Source: Chitinibacter sp. SCUT-21
Lineage (GTDB): Bacteria > Pseudomonadota > Gammaproteobacteria > Burkholderiales > Chitinibacteraceae
Assembly (NCBI GenBank): GCA_041874755.1
Contig: CP102611.1
Span: forward strand, 2,852,001-2,916,000
Direction of reading: 5' to 3'
Length of the DNA stretch: 64,000 nt
The position numbers were made by a program, and so were the translations under genes. Numbering within the stretch: the stretch's first letter is position 1; every line of letters begins with the position of its first letter. The notes under the pieces are model-generated. The model was not told where the DNA came from and did no database searches. It saw nothing but the letters and a program-made list of their open reading frames with translations. This document shows positions 55,061 to 63,939 of this stretch, one piece after another.

Positions 55061-56260
55061 ATGCGATTAAACCGATTCTATACCCCCATTTTATGCGGGG
55101 TATTCATCGCGCTACCCGTTCATGCTGCAAGCATGAAAGACGTTTTTGAATTAGCCACCCAGCTCGATGCACCGCTGTATGCGGCGCAGCGCACCAAGGC
55201 TGAGATGGCTTTAAGCAATGCGCAAGCCCTAACGCCAGAGCCAATGTCCTTAACTTTGTCTGGCACCAATTCGCTCAATGACAATTTGGCCCCAACGCAA
55301 GATTCGCGTGAATATGAGGCTGAGCTAGGCATCCCGCTTTGGCAATGGGGGCAAAAAGAGCGCTTGCTCTCGCAAGTGAAACAAGCCGCACAAGTAGAGC
55401 AACAGCAATTATTCCTCGAGCGTTGGGAATTGGCGGGCAAGGTGCGCGAAGCTGTTTGGGCTGCGCGCTTAGCCCAGCTCGAGCAGCGCAGCGCAGAGCA
55501 GAAAAAAGCTGCGCTCGAGCAAATCGCCAATGATTTAGCCCGCCAGCTCAAAGCGGGTGAAGTTGCGCCGCTTGATGTTAATTTGGCGCAGCAGGCTTTG
55601 TTGCAAGCAGAGCAAGAGCTGGCGCTGAGTCGCCAATTGGCGAGCGAAACCGTGCAGCAGTTCCAATCTTTGCTTGGTGCCGACAGCGAGTTGCCACAAC
55701 ACGCAGAAGTCATCCCAAGCCAGCTGGAAGCAACTCACCCGCAACTATTGGCTTTGCAGGCGCAGGCCGAGTTGGCGCGGGCTCATTTGGCGCAAGCGCA
55801 GTACGACACGCGCGAGACGCCTGAGCTGGCGATTAGCTTAACGCGCGAACGCGGCTCGCCCGATGAAGAATACAAGCATTTGGGCAAATTATCGTTGCGG
55901 ATTCCTTTTGGCTCCGATGGCCGAACTCAGGCGCGCGTCAGCAGCGCGAATGTCGAGCTACTGAGCGCGCAAACGCAGGCGCAGCGGCTGGAAAAACAAA
56001 TTCGCATGCAACAATTCGCCGCCCAGCAAGCGCTGACTCAAGCCCAGCAAGCACTGAAGTTTGCCGAGCAAAATGGCCAGTTAGCCGCGCAAGCATGGCA
56101 ATGGCAGCAGCGTAGCTACCGCGCTGGGCAAACCAATCTACAAGCTTTTTTAAACGCACAGCGCGATTTTCTTGACCGCGGTTTTGCCGTGCAGCGAGCC
56201 GAATTGGAATTGGGCCGCGCTACGTCACACTATTTACAAACACTAGGGGTATTGCCATGA
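55061..56260 (+). CDS. TolC-family outer-membrane efflux channel (CzcC/CusC-like)
   Basis: Outer-membrane component of the heavy-metal RND efflux system. The 399-residue protein has a signal peptide (ending PVHAAS) and two outer-membrane-efflux repeats of long amphipathic helices rich in Gln/Ala/Leu (residues ~95-200 and ~300-385), as in CzcC. It overlaps the next gene by four bases (ATGA). The channel would extend the CzcB/CzcA complex to the outside. Confidence 0.9.
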   Translation: MRLNRFYTPILCGVFIALPVHAASMKDVFELATQLDAPLYAAQRTKAEMALSNAQALTPEPMSLTLSGTNSLNDNLAPTQDSREYEAELGIPLWQWGQKERLLSQVKQAAQVEQQQLFLERWELAGKVREAVWAARLAQLEQRSAEQKKAALEQIANDLARQLKAGEVAPLDVNLAQQALLQAEQELALSRQLASETVQQFQSLLGADSELPQHAEVIPSQLEATHPQLLALQAQAELARAHLAQAQYDTRETPELAISLTRERGSPDEEYKHLGKLSLRIPFGSDGRTQARVSSANVELLSAQTQAQRLEKQIRMQQFAAQQALTQAQQALKFAEQNGQLAAQAWQWQQRSYRAGQTNLQAFLNAQRDFLDRGFAVQRAELELGRATSHYLQTLGVLP

Positions 56261-56781
56261 AGCGTATTTCTGTATTGATCTGTGGCCTGATACTCAGTGC
56301 TGTATCTTGGGCGCATGGTGATGAAGACCACGGCGCTGCGCCGCATCCCGAACCCGTCCTTCAAGCCGGTGCGAGCGCTGAAAGCGCCAGCAGTGATTTT
56401 GAAGTGCTGGCCACGATGCAAGGCGAGCAGCTCACGATTTATCTCAACCGCTATGCCGACAACCGCCCAGTGAGCGAGGCGCAATTGGAAGTTGAAAGCG
56501 GCGCGTTCAAAGCCAAGCTCAAACCCGTCGCCTCAGGCGTGTATCAAGTCAGCGCCGCGCCATTGGCCAAAGTCGGCGAGCATGCGCTGGCGATTACCGT
56601 GGTCGCTGGCGAGCAAGCGGATTTGCTCGACGCCAGCTTAAGCGTTGCATCGGCAACTGAATCGTTGGCCGTGGCCACTGCAGCCACTGAATATAAAAAT
56701 TGGATTTGGGGCGCAGGCGCGGCAGCGCTGTTGCTACTGGCTGGCGTGTACGTGCGCCGTCGTGGGGGTAATCAAGCATGA
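56257..56781 (+). CDS. Uncharacterised membrane-anchored periplasmic protein of the efflux operon
   Basis: A 174-residue protein: signal peptide (MKRISVLICGLILSAVSWA), immediately followed by a metal-binding-like HGDEDHGAAPHPEP, a beta-rich middle (FEVLATMQGEQLTIYLNRYA, then VEVE-type strands resembling an adaptor or CopC-like fold), and a C-terminal transmembrane helix WIWGAGAAALLLLAGVYV with a basic tail RRRGG. Overlaps both neighbours by four bases, so it belongs to the transporter operon. Its function is unknown; a role handing metal ions to the adaptor is inference. Confidence 0.8.
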   Translation: MKRISVLICGLILSAVSWAHGDEDHGAAPHPEPVLQAGASAESASSDFEVLATMQGEQLTIYLNRYADNRPVSEAQLEVESGAFKAKLKPVASGVYQVSAAPLAKVGEHALAITVVAGEQADLLDASLSVASATESLAVATAATEYKNWIWGAGAAALLLLAGVYVRRRGGNQA

Positions 56782-57869
56782 AATTAAATCGCATTATTTT
56801 AAGTTTAAGTCTGGCTCTGGCGACGGTGAGCAGCTTTGCGCACGAAGGCGAAGACCACAGCCAAGACGCTCCGAAAGCCGCTGTTGCCCCCAGCCTGAAT
56901 AAACCGCAACGTTTACCCGATGGCCGGGTGTATGTACCTAAAGCCACGCAGTTTCAATTGGGCGTGATCACGCAATTGGCCAAAACCACCGCCGCAGCCA
57001 AAACCATTGAACTTAACGGCCATGTGGTGATGGACCCGAACCGCAGCGCCCGCGTGCAAGCCAGTACCGCCGGGCGCATCAGCGCACCGAGCGTGGGTTT
57101 ACCGCTCTTGGGTAGCAAAGTGAAAAAAGGTCAGGTACTGGCGGTGATTCAACCGGCGCAAAGCGCGTTTGAACTCGCGCAACAGCGCGCCGATTTGGCC
57201 GAAGCGCAAGCCAATTTAAAGCAAGCCGAGCAAAGCCTTAATCGCCTGCGTGATTTAGAGGGCTCGGTGGCGCGCAAAGACATTGAAGCCGCCAGCGCGC
57301 AAGTGAGCGCCTTGCGCGCCCGCACCGCGGCGCTGTCGCAAGCCAGCAGTGGCGAAGTATTACGCGCCAGCGTTGATGGCGTGTTGGCCTCAAGCAATGT
57401 GGTGAATGGTCAGGTGATTGACCCCGCGATGGTGCTGTTTGAAGTCGTTGATCCCAAAGGCTTTTTAATCGAAGCCACCGCCTTTGATCCGGCCTTGCTT
57501 AGCCAGATCGACAGCGCGGCATTGAACGGTGTGAAGCTGAAATACTTAGGCGGCGCGAGCGCCTTGCGCGACGGCGCTTTGCCCTTGCTATTTGCCCCGA
57601 GCGAGGCGATGCCATTGGCTTTAGGCCAAGTGGTCAAAGTGGCGGTCAGCACGCGTGAGCAAGTGAAAGGCAGTGTTTTACCCGCCAGTGCGGTGGTGAA
57701 AAACGCCAGCAATCAAAGCGTGGTGTGGATTTTGGAGCAAGCGCAAGTATTGCGCGCGCAGCCAGTGCAGCCTATGCCGCTCGATGGAAAAACGGTGCTG
57801 GTACCGTCGCTGAAAGAGGGCGCGCGCGTGGTGGTTGAGGGCGCAAACCTGATTAATCAGATTCGTTAA
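56778..57869 (+). CDS. RND efflux periplasmic adaptor (CzcB/CusB-like)
   Basis: Membrane-fusion protein joining the RND pump to the outer-membrane channel. The 363-residue protein has a signal peptide, a His/Asp-rich start (HEGEDHSQDAP), a biotinyl-lipoyl-like domain (VQASTAGRISAPSVGLPLLG, near 95), an alpha hairpin with LAEAQANLKQAEQSLNRL near 145, and beta-barrel and membrane-proximal domains. It starts inside the previous gene's stop (ATGA) and is followed by the pump gene after 10 bases. Confidence 0.92.
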   Translation: MKLNRIILSLSLALATVSSFAHEGEDHSQDAPKAAVAPSLNKPQRLPDGRVYVPKATQFQLGVITQLAKTTAAAKTIELNGHVVMDPNRSARVQASTAGRISAPSVGLPLLGSKVKKGQVLAVIQPAQSAFELAQQRADLAEAQANLKQAEQSLNRLRDLEGSVARKDIEAASAQVSALRARTAALSQASSGEVLRASVDGVLASSNVVNGQVIDPAMVLFEVVDPKGFLIEATAFDPALLSQIDSAALNGVKLKYLGGASALRDGALPLLFAPSEAMPLALGQVVKVAVSTREQVKGSVLPASAVVKNASNQSVVWILEQAQVLRAQPVQPMPLDGKTVLVPSLKEGARVVVEGANLINQIR

Positions 57870-57879
57870 GGGGGTTGCG

Positions 57880-60800
57880 ATGTTTAGTTGGATCGTCAAT
57901 GCCAGTTTAAAAAACCGGCTGTTCGTCCTCGCCATCGCGGTGATTATGATGGTGTATGGCGGCTATACCGCCAGCAAAATGCCGGTCGATGTGTTTCCCG
58001 ACCTGAACAAACCCACGGTCACGATCATGACCGAGGCGGGCGGGATGGCGCCGGAAGAAGTCGAGCAATTGATCAGCTTTCCGCTGGAAACTTCGCTGAA
58101 CGGCATGCCAGGCGTCACGCGCGTGCGCTCGGTGTCGGGCGTTGGGCTGTCGATTGTGTACGCCGAATTTGCTTGGGGCTCGGATATTTATCGCAATCGG
58201 CAATTGGTTGCCGAGCGGCTCGCCGAAGTGAAAGAGCAGTTGCCGGCCGACATTAGCCCGAAAATGGGCCCGATTTCGTCGGTGATGGGCGAAATTATGT
58301 TGATCGCGTTTCCGATTGTGAATAACTCCGCGAATCCACAACAAGGCATGGCTGTGCGCGAATACGTCGATTTCGTGCTGCGCCCACGTCTTTTGTCGAT
58401 TCCTGGTGTGGCGCAGGTGATTCCGATTGGTGGCGAAGTGCGGCAATTTCGCGTTGAGCCCGATTCGGCGCGCATGGCGCAATTAACCGTTGGGTATGAG
58501 GATATTGAGAATGCGCTTAATGGCTTTGCAAGTAATACCAGCGGTGGGTATTTAGAGCAAAACGCGCGCGAATATCTGATCCGCAATATGGGCCGCACCA
58601 CGCGGCTGGCCGATATGCAAAATCTGGCGGTGAAAGTCGTTAACGGCCAGCCGGTGCTGCTCAAGCAAGTGGCGCAAGTGAAATTCGCACCGGCTTTCAA
58701 ACGCGGCGACGCAGGCTTTAACGGCCAAGCGGCGGTGATTATTGGCGTGCAAAAACAGCCGACAGCCGACTCGGTCAAAGTGACGCGCGAAGTCGAAAGC
58801 GCGCTCGCCAGCTTGAGCAAAGCGCTGCCCGCCGGCGTGAGCCAGCCGCAAGTCTCGTTCCGCCAAGCCGATTTTATTGAGGCCTCGGTCAATAACGTCG
58901 AGGAAGCGTTGCGCGACGGCGCGATTATGGTCGCGGTGATTTTGTTCCTGTTCTTAATGAACACGCGCACGACGATTATTTCGCTAACCGCAATTCCGCT
59001 GTCCTTGGGGCTGACGTTTTTGATTTTCCAAGCGCTGGGTTTGTCGGTCAATGTGATGACTTTGGGCGGTTTGGCGATTGCGATTGGCGAGCTGGTTGAC
59101 GACGCGCTGGTGGACGTGGAAAACGTGCTGCGCCGGCTGAAAGAAAAGCGGCCGCAAGGCAAAATCGAGGCGATCAAAATCATCGCCAGCGCGTGTAATG
59201 AAGTGCGCTCGGGCGTGGTAGTCGCGACGATGGTCGTCGTGCTGGTGTTCGTGCCGCTGTTTGCCTTGCCCGGCATGGAAGGGCGTTTGTTTGTGCCGCT
59301 GGGCGTGGCTTATATCACATCGATTTTGGCCAGTTTGCTGGTCGCGCTGACCGTCACGCCGGTGATGTGCTACTACTTGCTGCCAAAAATGCGTCAAATC
59401 GAGCACGGTGACTCCAAGCTGGTGCAATGGCTAAAACGGCACGATCAACGCTTGCTGGAAGGCACCTTCGATCGCGCCAAATCGCTACTGGCGGCGAGCA
59501 CCTTGCTGCTGCTGGTGGCGATGGCGAGCATGCCATTTTTGCCGCGCGCATTTTTGCCCGCGTTTAACGAAGGCACGCTGCTGGTCAGCCTATTGCTGAA
59601 CCCCGGTACCTCGTTGGCTGAGTCAAACCGCATTGGACAATTGGCCGAAACCTTGGTGCAGCAAGTGCCAGAAGTCGAAAGCGTTGGTCGTCGTACCGGC
59701 CGCGCCGAGCTTGACGAGCACGCCGAAGGCGTTCACACCAGCGAGCTTGATATCGACCTAAAACCATCCGATCGCCCGCGCGAACAAGTGCTGGCCGATA
59801 TTCGCCAAAGTCTGGCTGGCCTGCCAGCAACGGTGATGTTGGGCCAACCAATTTCGCACCGACTCGATCACTTATTGTCCGGCGTGCGCGCGCAAATCGC
59901 CTTGAAGATTTATGGCGACGATCTCGATACGCTACGCGCGCAAGCGGCAGGCCTGCAGCAGAAATTGGCTGGCGTGCCCGGGCTGACCGATTTGCAAATT
60001 GAGAAGCAGGTGTTGATCCCGCAACTGAAGGTGCAAATCGATTATGACCGCGCCGCGCAGTTAGGCGTTGCGCCCGGCACTTTGCTCAGCACGCTGGAGG
60101 CGCTGAGCGAGGGCGATACGGTGGCGCAAATCGTTGACCAAAATAAACGCTTTAATTTGGTGATCCGTCTGCCCGACGCGGCGCGCGATGCCGCTGGTTT
60201 GGCCAATATTTTGATCGACACGCCGCACGGCAAAGTGCCGCTGTCGCAAGTGGCGACGATTGAAGAGGGCGACGGCCCCAATCAAATTGGCCGCGAAAAT
60301 GGCCGCCGCCGCATCGTGATTTCGGCCAATACCGATGGCAGCGATATGGCGCAAGTGATCGCCAAAATGCGCACGGTGATTGCTGAAAACCAGATGCCGG
60401 AGGGCTATTTCGTCAGCCTAGAGGGTCAGTTCCAAGCGCAGGAAGACGCCACGCGTTTGATCGCCTTGCTCTCGGTCGTGTCCTTGGCGCTGATTTTTAT
60501 GGTGCTGTACACGCGTTATCAATCGGGCGTACTCGCGACGATGATTATGGCCAATATCCCGATGGCACTGATCGGCAGTATCGCGGCGATGTGGCTGGCG
60601 GGTATTACGCTGTCGGTCGCCTCGATGGTCGGCTTTATTACGCTAACCGGTATCGCCACGCGCAACGGCATTTTGAAGGTCAGCCACTACATCAATTTGT
60701 GCAAGTTTGAAGGCGAAACCTTTGGCAAGGCGATGATTGTGCGCGGCTCACTCGAGCGCCTAACGCCGGTGTTGATGACCGCCTTAACAGCCGCCTTGGC

Positions 60801-60990
60801 GTTGACGCCTTTGCTATTTGCTGCGGACGCGCCGGGTAAAGAGATTTTACACCCTGTGGCGGTGGTGATTTTTGGCGGGCTGATTAGCTCGACCTTGCTC
60901 GATACGCTGCTGACGCCGCTGATGTTCTGGCTGTACGGCGAAAAACCGTTGCAGCGCTTATTGAAACAAGATGCAGACACCGTTTTTTAA
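57880..60990 (+). CDS. Heavy-metal efflux RND pump (CzcA/CusA family)
   Basis: Inner-membrane proton-driven exporter of metal ions, 1036 residues, with the RND plan: TM1 (residues ~10-28), a large periplasmic loop, TM2-6, a second large loop, TM8-12. It starts with MFSWIVNASLKNRLFVLAIA and MPVDVFPDLNKPTVTIMTE. In TM4, AIAIGELVDDALVDVEN keeps Asp and Glu of the proton path but has Ala where CzcA has the first Asp of DFG. Thus it falls outside the classic zinc/cobalt CzcA motif, and substrate assignment between divalent cations and Cu/Ag is open. Last of the efflux operon. Confidence 0.94.
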   Translation: MFSWIVNASLKNRLFVLAIAVIMMVYGGYTASKMPVDVFPDLNKPTVTIMTEAGGMAPEEVEQLISFPLETSLNGMPGVTRVRSVSGVGLSIVYAEFAWGSDIYRNRQLVAERLAEVKEQLPADISPKMGPISSVMGEIMLIAFPIVNNSANPQQGMAVREYVDFVLRPRLLSIPGVAQVIPIGGEVRQFRVEPDSARMAQLTVGYEDIENALNGFASNTSGGYLEQNAREYLIRNMGRTTRLADMQNLAVKVVNGQPVLLKQVAQVKFAPAFKRGDAGFNGQAAVIIGVQKQPTADSVKVTREVESALASLSKALPAGVSQPQVSFRQADFIEASVNNVEEALRDGAIMVAVILFLFLMNTRTTIISLTAIPLSLGLTFLIFQALGLSVNVMTLGGLAIAIGELVDDALVDVENVLRRLKEKRPQGKIEAIKIIASACNEVRSGVVVATMVVVLVFVPLFALPGMEGRLFVPLGVAYITSILASLLVALTVTPVMCYYLLPKMRQIEHGDSKLVQWLKRHDQRLLEGTFDRAKSLLAASTLLLLVAMASMPFLPRAFLPAFNEGTLLVSLLLNPGTSLAESNRIGQLAETLVQQVPEVESVGRRTGRAELDEHAEGVHTSELDIDLKPSDRPREQVLADIRQSLAGLPATVMLGQPISHRLDHLLSGVRAQIALKIYGDDLDTLRAQAAGLQQKLAGVPGLTDLQIEKQVLIPQLKVQIDYDRAAQLGVAPGTLLSTLEALSEGDTVAQIVDQNKRFNLVIRLPDAARDAAGLANILIDTPHGKVPLSQVATIEEGDGPNQIGRENGRRRIVISANTDGSDMAQVIAKMRTVIAENQMPEGYFVSLEGQFQAQEDATRLIALLSVVSLALIFMVLYTRYQSGVLATMIMANIPMALIGSIAAMWLAGITLSVASMVGFITLTGIATRNGILKVSHYINLCKFEGETFGKAMIVRGSLERLTPVLMTALTAALALTPLLFAADAPGKEILHPVAVVIFGGLISSTLLDTLLTPLMFWLYGEKPLQRLLKQDADTVF

Positions 60991-61097
60991 CCCCTAGCCT
61001 GCGGCGAATGTCGCAGGTTCTTACCAACAAGGCTCGTACGAGCGGCGCTAGTCAGGCCGTATGGGCGTGTTGGTTTAACACTTAGAAAGGAAATAGT

Positions 61098-61472
61098 ATG
61101 AAAAAGATGATGATTGCTTTGAGCTTTTCTTTGGCTTCTGCGCTGAGCATGGCCGATGGCACGATGACGCCAGCCCATGGTGGCGTGATGAGCGAGGCCA
61201 AATCAGGCACGCGCGCTGAATTGAGCACCGCCGGCAATATGCTGATGGCCTACTTAACGAGCCATAGCAATGAAGCGATTGCAACCAAAGGCGCAGTGGC
61301 CGAGCTGACTTTGCTCAATGGCACCGAAAAGCAAGAGGTTAAATTTATGCCATCGGGCGCCAATTCATTGATGGCGCAAGGCAAATACAAAGCCGTTGCC
61401 GGCACTAAGGCTTTGCTGAAAGTGACTTTGCCGGGCAAAGCCACTGAGCAATTTCGCTTTGAATTGAAATAA
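61098..61472 (+). CDS. Small secreted protein of the metal island, unknown function
   Basis: A 124-residue protein with a signal peptide (MKKMMIALSFSLASALSMA, cleavage near residue 19), then DGTMTPAHGGVMSEAKSGTR and a beta-rich rest with KFMPSGANSLMAQGKYKA and ending EQFRFELK. The Met/His content fits a copper or silver contact site. GGAAAT ribosome region upstream. I do not recognise a family. It lies between the efflux pump and the copper oxidase. Confidence 0.8.
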   Translation: MKKMMIALSFSLASALSMADGTMTPAHGGVMSEAKSGTRAELSTAGNMLMAYLTSHSNEAIATKGAVAELTLLNGTEKQEVKFMPSGANSLMAQGKYKAVAGTKALLKVTLPGKATEQFRFELK

Positions 61473-61481
61473 TCAACCTTT

Positions 61482-61503
61482 GGGTATTGTTTTGTATGCT
61501 AAT
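61482..61503 (+). repeat. Dispersed GGGTATTG motif, copy D
   Basis: GGGTATTGTTTTG followed by TATGCTAAT, nine bases after the stop of the small secreted protein gene. Confidence 0.45.
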
Positions 61504-61710
61504 TGTGTATTTGTTCGCATCGCAATACCCCTGGTATTCCTTAAAATCATGGCGCAAAAAGTACGATGCTTGGCTTAAGCTTGTGCTTAACAGATTAATC
61601 GCTGGCTGCGTCCATTGCGCAGTCTGGCTATATTGAGCCGGATACGGTACACAGAGGCTGTGTGCAAGGGCGCGAGTGGCGCATGGCTCGTCCAGATGAA
61701 GGAGTTTGAA

Positions 61711-63249
61711 ATGGATAGACGACAATTTTTAACTACGTCGATCGGCGCTGGTGCGCTCGGCTACTTTTCGCTTAATGCGGCGTGGGCGGCAGCTATGGAT
61801 CACTCCGCACATGGCTCGATGGATCATTCCGGCCATGGTTCGGCTGGGACTGCGTCACACGGCGCTGGCGCAATGACATTAAAAACCGTGCCCGACATGC
61901 CTTTGCTGCCGGTGACGGCCTTAGCCGCCGGACGCGCGCACGTGGCTCTATCGAAATTGGCCAATACGGCCACCGCTGTAAATCGCTTTGAGGCGACGCT
62001 GACTGCCGCCGAGCACCAAGTTGAGCTGGTTGCAGGCCAGAAAACGCCGATGTGGTTGTACAACGGCCAAGTGCCTGGCCCATTGATCGAGGCGTATGAA
62101 GGCGACGAGGTGGCGATTCGCTTTGTGAACAAACTAACGCAAGCGTCGACGATACATTGGCATGGCCTGCCGGTGCCACCGGAAGAAGACGGTAACCCGC
62201 AAGATGCCGTGCCCGCGGGCGCTGAGCGCGTCTATCGTTTTAAATTGCCGAAAGACAGCGCTGGCACCTACTGGTATCACCCGCATCCGCACGGCGACAC
62301 GCCCGAGCAGGTTTATCGTGGGCTAGCTGGGCTGTTTATTGTACGCAGCAAAAACGATCCGCTACGCGCATTTGCCGAGCAGCATCTGGTGATTTCGGAT
62401 TTAAAACTCGATGCACAAGCGTTGATTCCCGATAACACCGCCAACGACTGGATGAATGGCCGCGAAGGGCAGTTTGTGCTCGTCAATGGTCAGCGCGAGC
62501 CCGTGGTGACGATTGCCGGCCGTCAACGCCTGCGCATCTGGAACGCGTGCAGCGCACGTTATTTGCAACTGGCAATTCCCGGGCAAAAGCTGACCTTGGT
62601 CGGTACCGATGGCGGTTTGCTGGAAAAACCGGTCGTACACGAGCAGATTTTGCTGGTGCCGGGGCAAAGAATTGAAGTGCTGGTCGGTGACGGTAAAGCG
62701 GCCCAGCTGGCGCTAAAAGCCTTGGCGTATAACCGCGAAAAAATGGGCAATGTAGAGCCCGAAGTTGATCGCGTCTTGGCGCGTGTGAATTTTGTCGCTG
62801 GTGCTGTGCCCGCAATTCCGGCGCAGCTACGCAAAATCAACGATTTAGGCCGCGCCACAGCGCTGAAAAAAGTTGAGTTTAGCGAAACGATGAGCATGGA
62901 GAATGGCGTTCACACGATGGCGTTTTTAGTGAACGGCAAGGTGTACGACATGGATCGTATCGATATGACCAGCAAACTCAATGAAGTTGAGATTTGGGAA
63001 ATCTTTAATAACTCGCATATGGATCACCCTTTCCATATCCACGGCACGCAGTTTTTGGTGCTTGATTCAAAGCTGGACGGCAAACGCCAAAACGCGAAAT
63101 ACCGCGCGCTGCACGACACGATTAATTTGCGCCCGTATGAAACCGTGCGCATCAAAATGGTCCAGCACGACAAGGGCTTGCGCATGTTCCACTGCCATAT
63201 TCTGGAACACGAAGGGCAGGGCATGATGGCGCAAGTGCTTGTCAAATAA
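61711..63249 (+). CDS. Multicopper oxidase, Tat-exported (copper resistance)
   Basis: A periplasmic laccase-like oxidase that probably oxidises Cu(I) to the less toxic Cu(II). The 512-residue protein starts MDRRQFLTTSIGAGALGYFS, a Tat signal, followed by a Met/His-rich segment (MDHSAHGSMDHSGHGS). All four copper motifs are seen: TIHWHGLPV near residue 150, YWYHPHPHGD near 190, HPFHIHGTQF near 440 and MFHCHILEHEGQGM near 490. ATG 61711 has AAGGAG upstream. Followed 35 bases later by a DUF411 gene, forming a copper-handling pair. Confidence 0.95.
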   Translation: MDRRQFLTTSIGAGALGYFSLNAAWAAAMDHSAHGSMDHSGHGSAGTASHGAGAMTLKTVPDMPLLPVTALAAGRAHVALSKLANTATAVNRFEATLTAAEHQVELVAGQKTPMWLYNGQVPGPLIEAYEGDEVAIRFVNKLTQASTIHWHGLPVPPEEDGNPQDAVPAGAERVYRFKLPKDSAGTYWYHPHPHGDTPEQVYRGLAGLFIVRSKNDPLRAFAEQHLVISDLKLDAQALIPDNTANDWMNGREGQFVLVNGQREPVVTIAGRQRLRIWNACSARYLQLAIPGQKLTLVGTDGGLLEKPVVHEQILLVPGQRIEVLVGDGKAAQLALKALAYNREKMGNVEPEVDRVLARVNFVAGAVPAIPAQLRKINDLGRATALKKVEFSETMSMENGVHTMAFLVNGKVYDMDRIDMTSKLNEVEIWEIFNNSHMDHPFHIHGTQFLVLDSKLDGKRQNAKYRALHDTINLRPYETVRIKMVQHDKGLRMFHCHILEHEGQGMMAQVLVK

Positions 63250-63284
63250 GGCTGTGATCAGAAAATGAATTTTGGAGAATATCA

Positions 63285-63722
63285 ATGAATAAAATAGTTC
63301 CTGCTTTACTGATTAGTTTACTCGCCGCACCAAGCTGGGCGGGCGTGGCCGCAACGCTGTACAAAGACCCATACTGCGGCTGCTGCGATGAGTATGTGAA
63401 ATATCTGAACGCCAATGGCTTTAAAGTGAACGCGATTGTGTCAAACGATATGAGCACGATTAAAAAGCAATTGGGCTCGGACAAAATGGCCAGCTGCCAC
63501 ACGATGCAAATCAAAGCCAGCAATGGCCGCAGCTACACGGTTGAGGGCCATGTGCCGGTGGCGGCGATTAATAAAATGCTCAAGCAAAAACCCGATATTG
63601 TCGGCATTACCGTGCCAGGCATGCCGGCCAATTCGCCTGGGATGGGGCCAGAAGTGAAGGGCACCTTGAAGGTTTACGCCTTAAATCGTGAAAATAAGGA
63701 AGTGCTTTTCTCGGTTGAGTGA
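63285..63722 (+). CDS. DUF411 family secreted metal-binding protein
   Basis: A 145-residue protein with a signal peptide (MNKIVPALLISLLAAPSWAG) and a thioredoxin-like-sized DUF411 domain. It has LYKDPYCGCCDEYVKYL near residue 25 (CxCC copper-type motif), DKMASCHTMQI near 66, VEGHVPVAAINKML near 85 and GMPANSPGMGPE near 110. DUF411 proteins are often found with copper resistance genes; their exact role is not settled. GGAGA ribosome site. Last gene of the metal island. Confidence 0.92.
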   Translation: MNKIVPALLISLLAAPSWAGVAATLYKDPYCGCCDEYVKYLNANGFKVNAIVSNDMSTIKKQLGSDKMASCHTMQIKASNGRSYTVEGHVPVAAINKMLKQKPDIVGITVPGMPANSPGMGPEVKGTLKVYALNRENKEVLFSVE

Positions 63723-63784
63723 TGGGTATCTTAATCTAGAGCTCTTTATATATTGGCTTGCAATACATACTGGCTAGAGTATTT

Positions 63785-63814
63785 AAAAGCCACGGTCTTG
63801 ACCGTGGCTTTTGT
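63785..63814 (+). terminator. Terminator at the end of the metal island
   Basis: AAAAGCCACGGT (63785-63796), loop CTTG, ACCGTGGCTTTT. Confidence 0.9.
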
Positions 63815-63939
63815 ATCTGGATTTGTGCGTTGCAGCATGTTAAGCTGCATAGATCGAATGGCGTAATTCTTGCGCTATTTTCCTGATTTTCTTTGTGATT
63901 TTTTTGAAATGAACTGCCAGCTCGTAAAGGAGAATTAGC

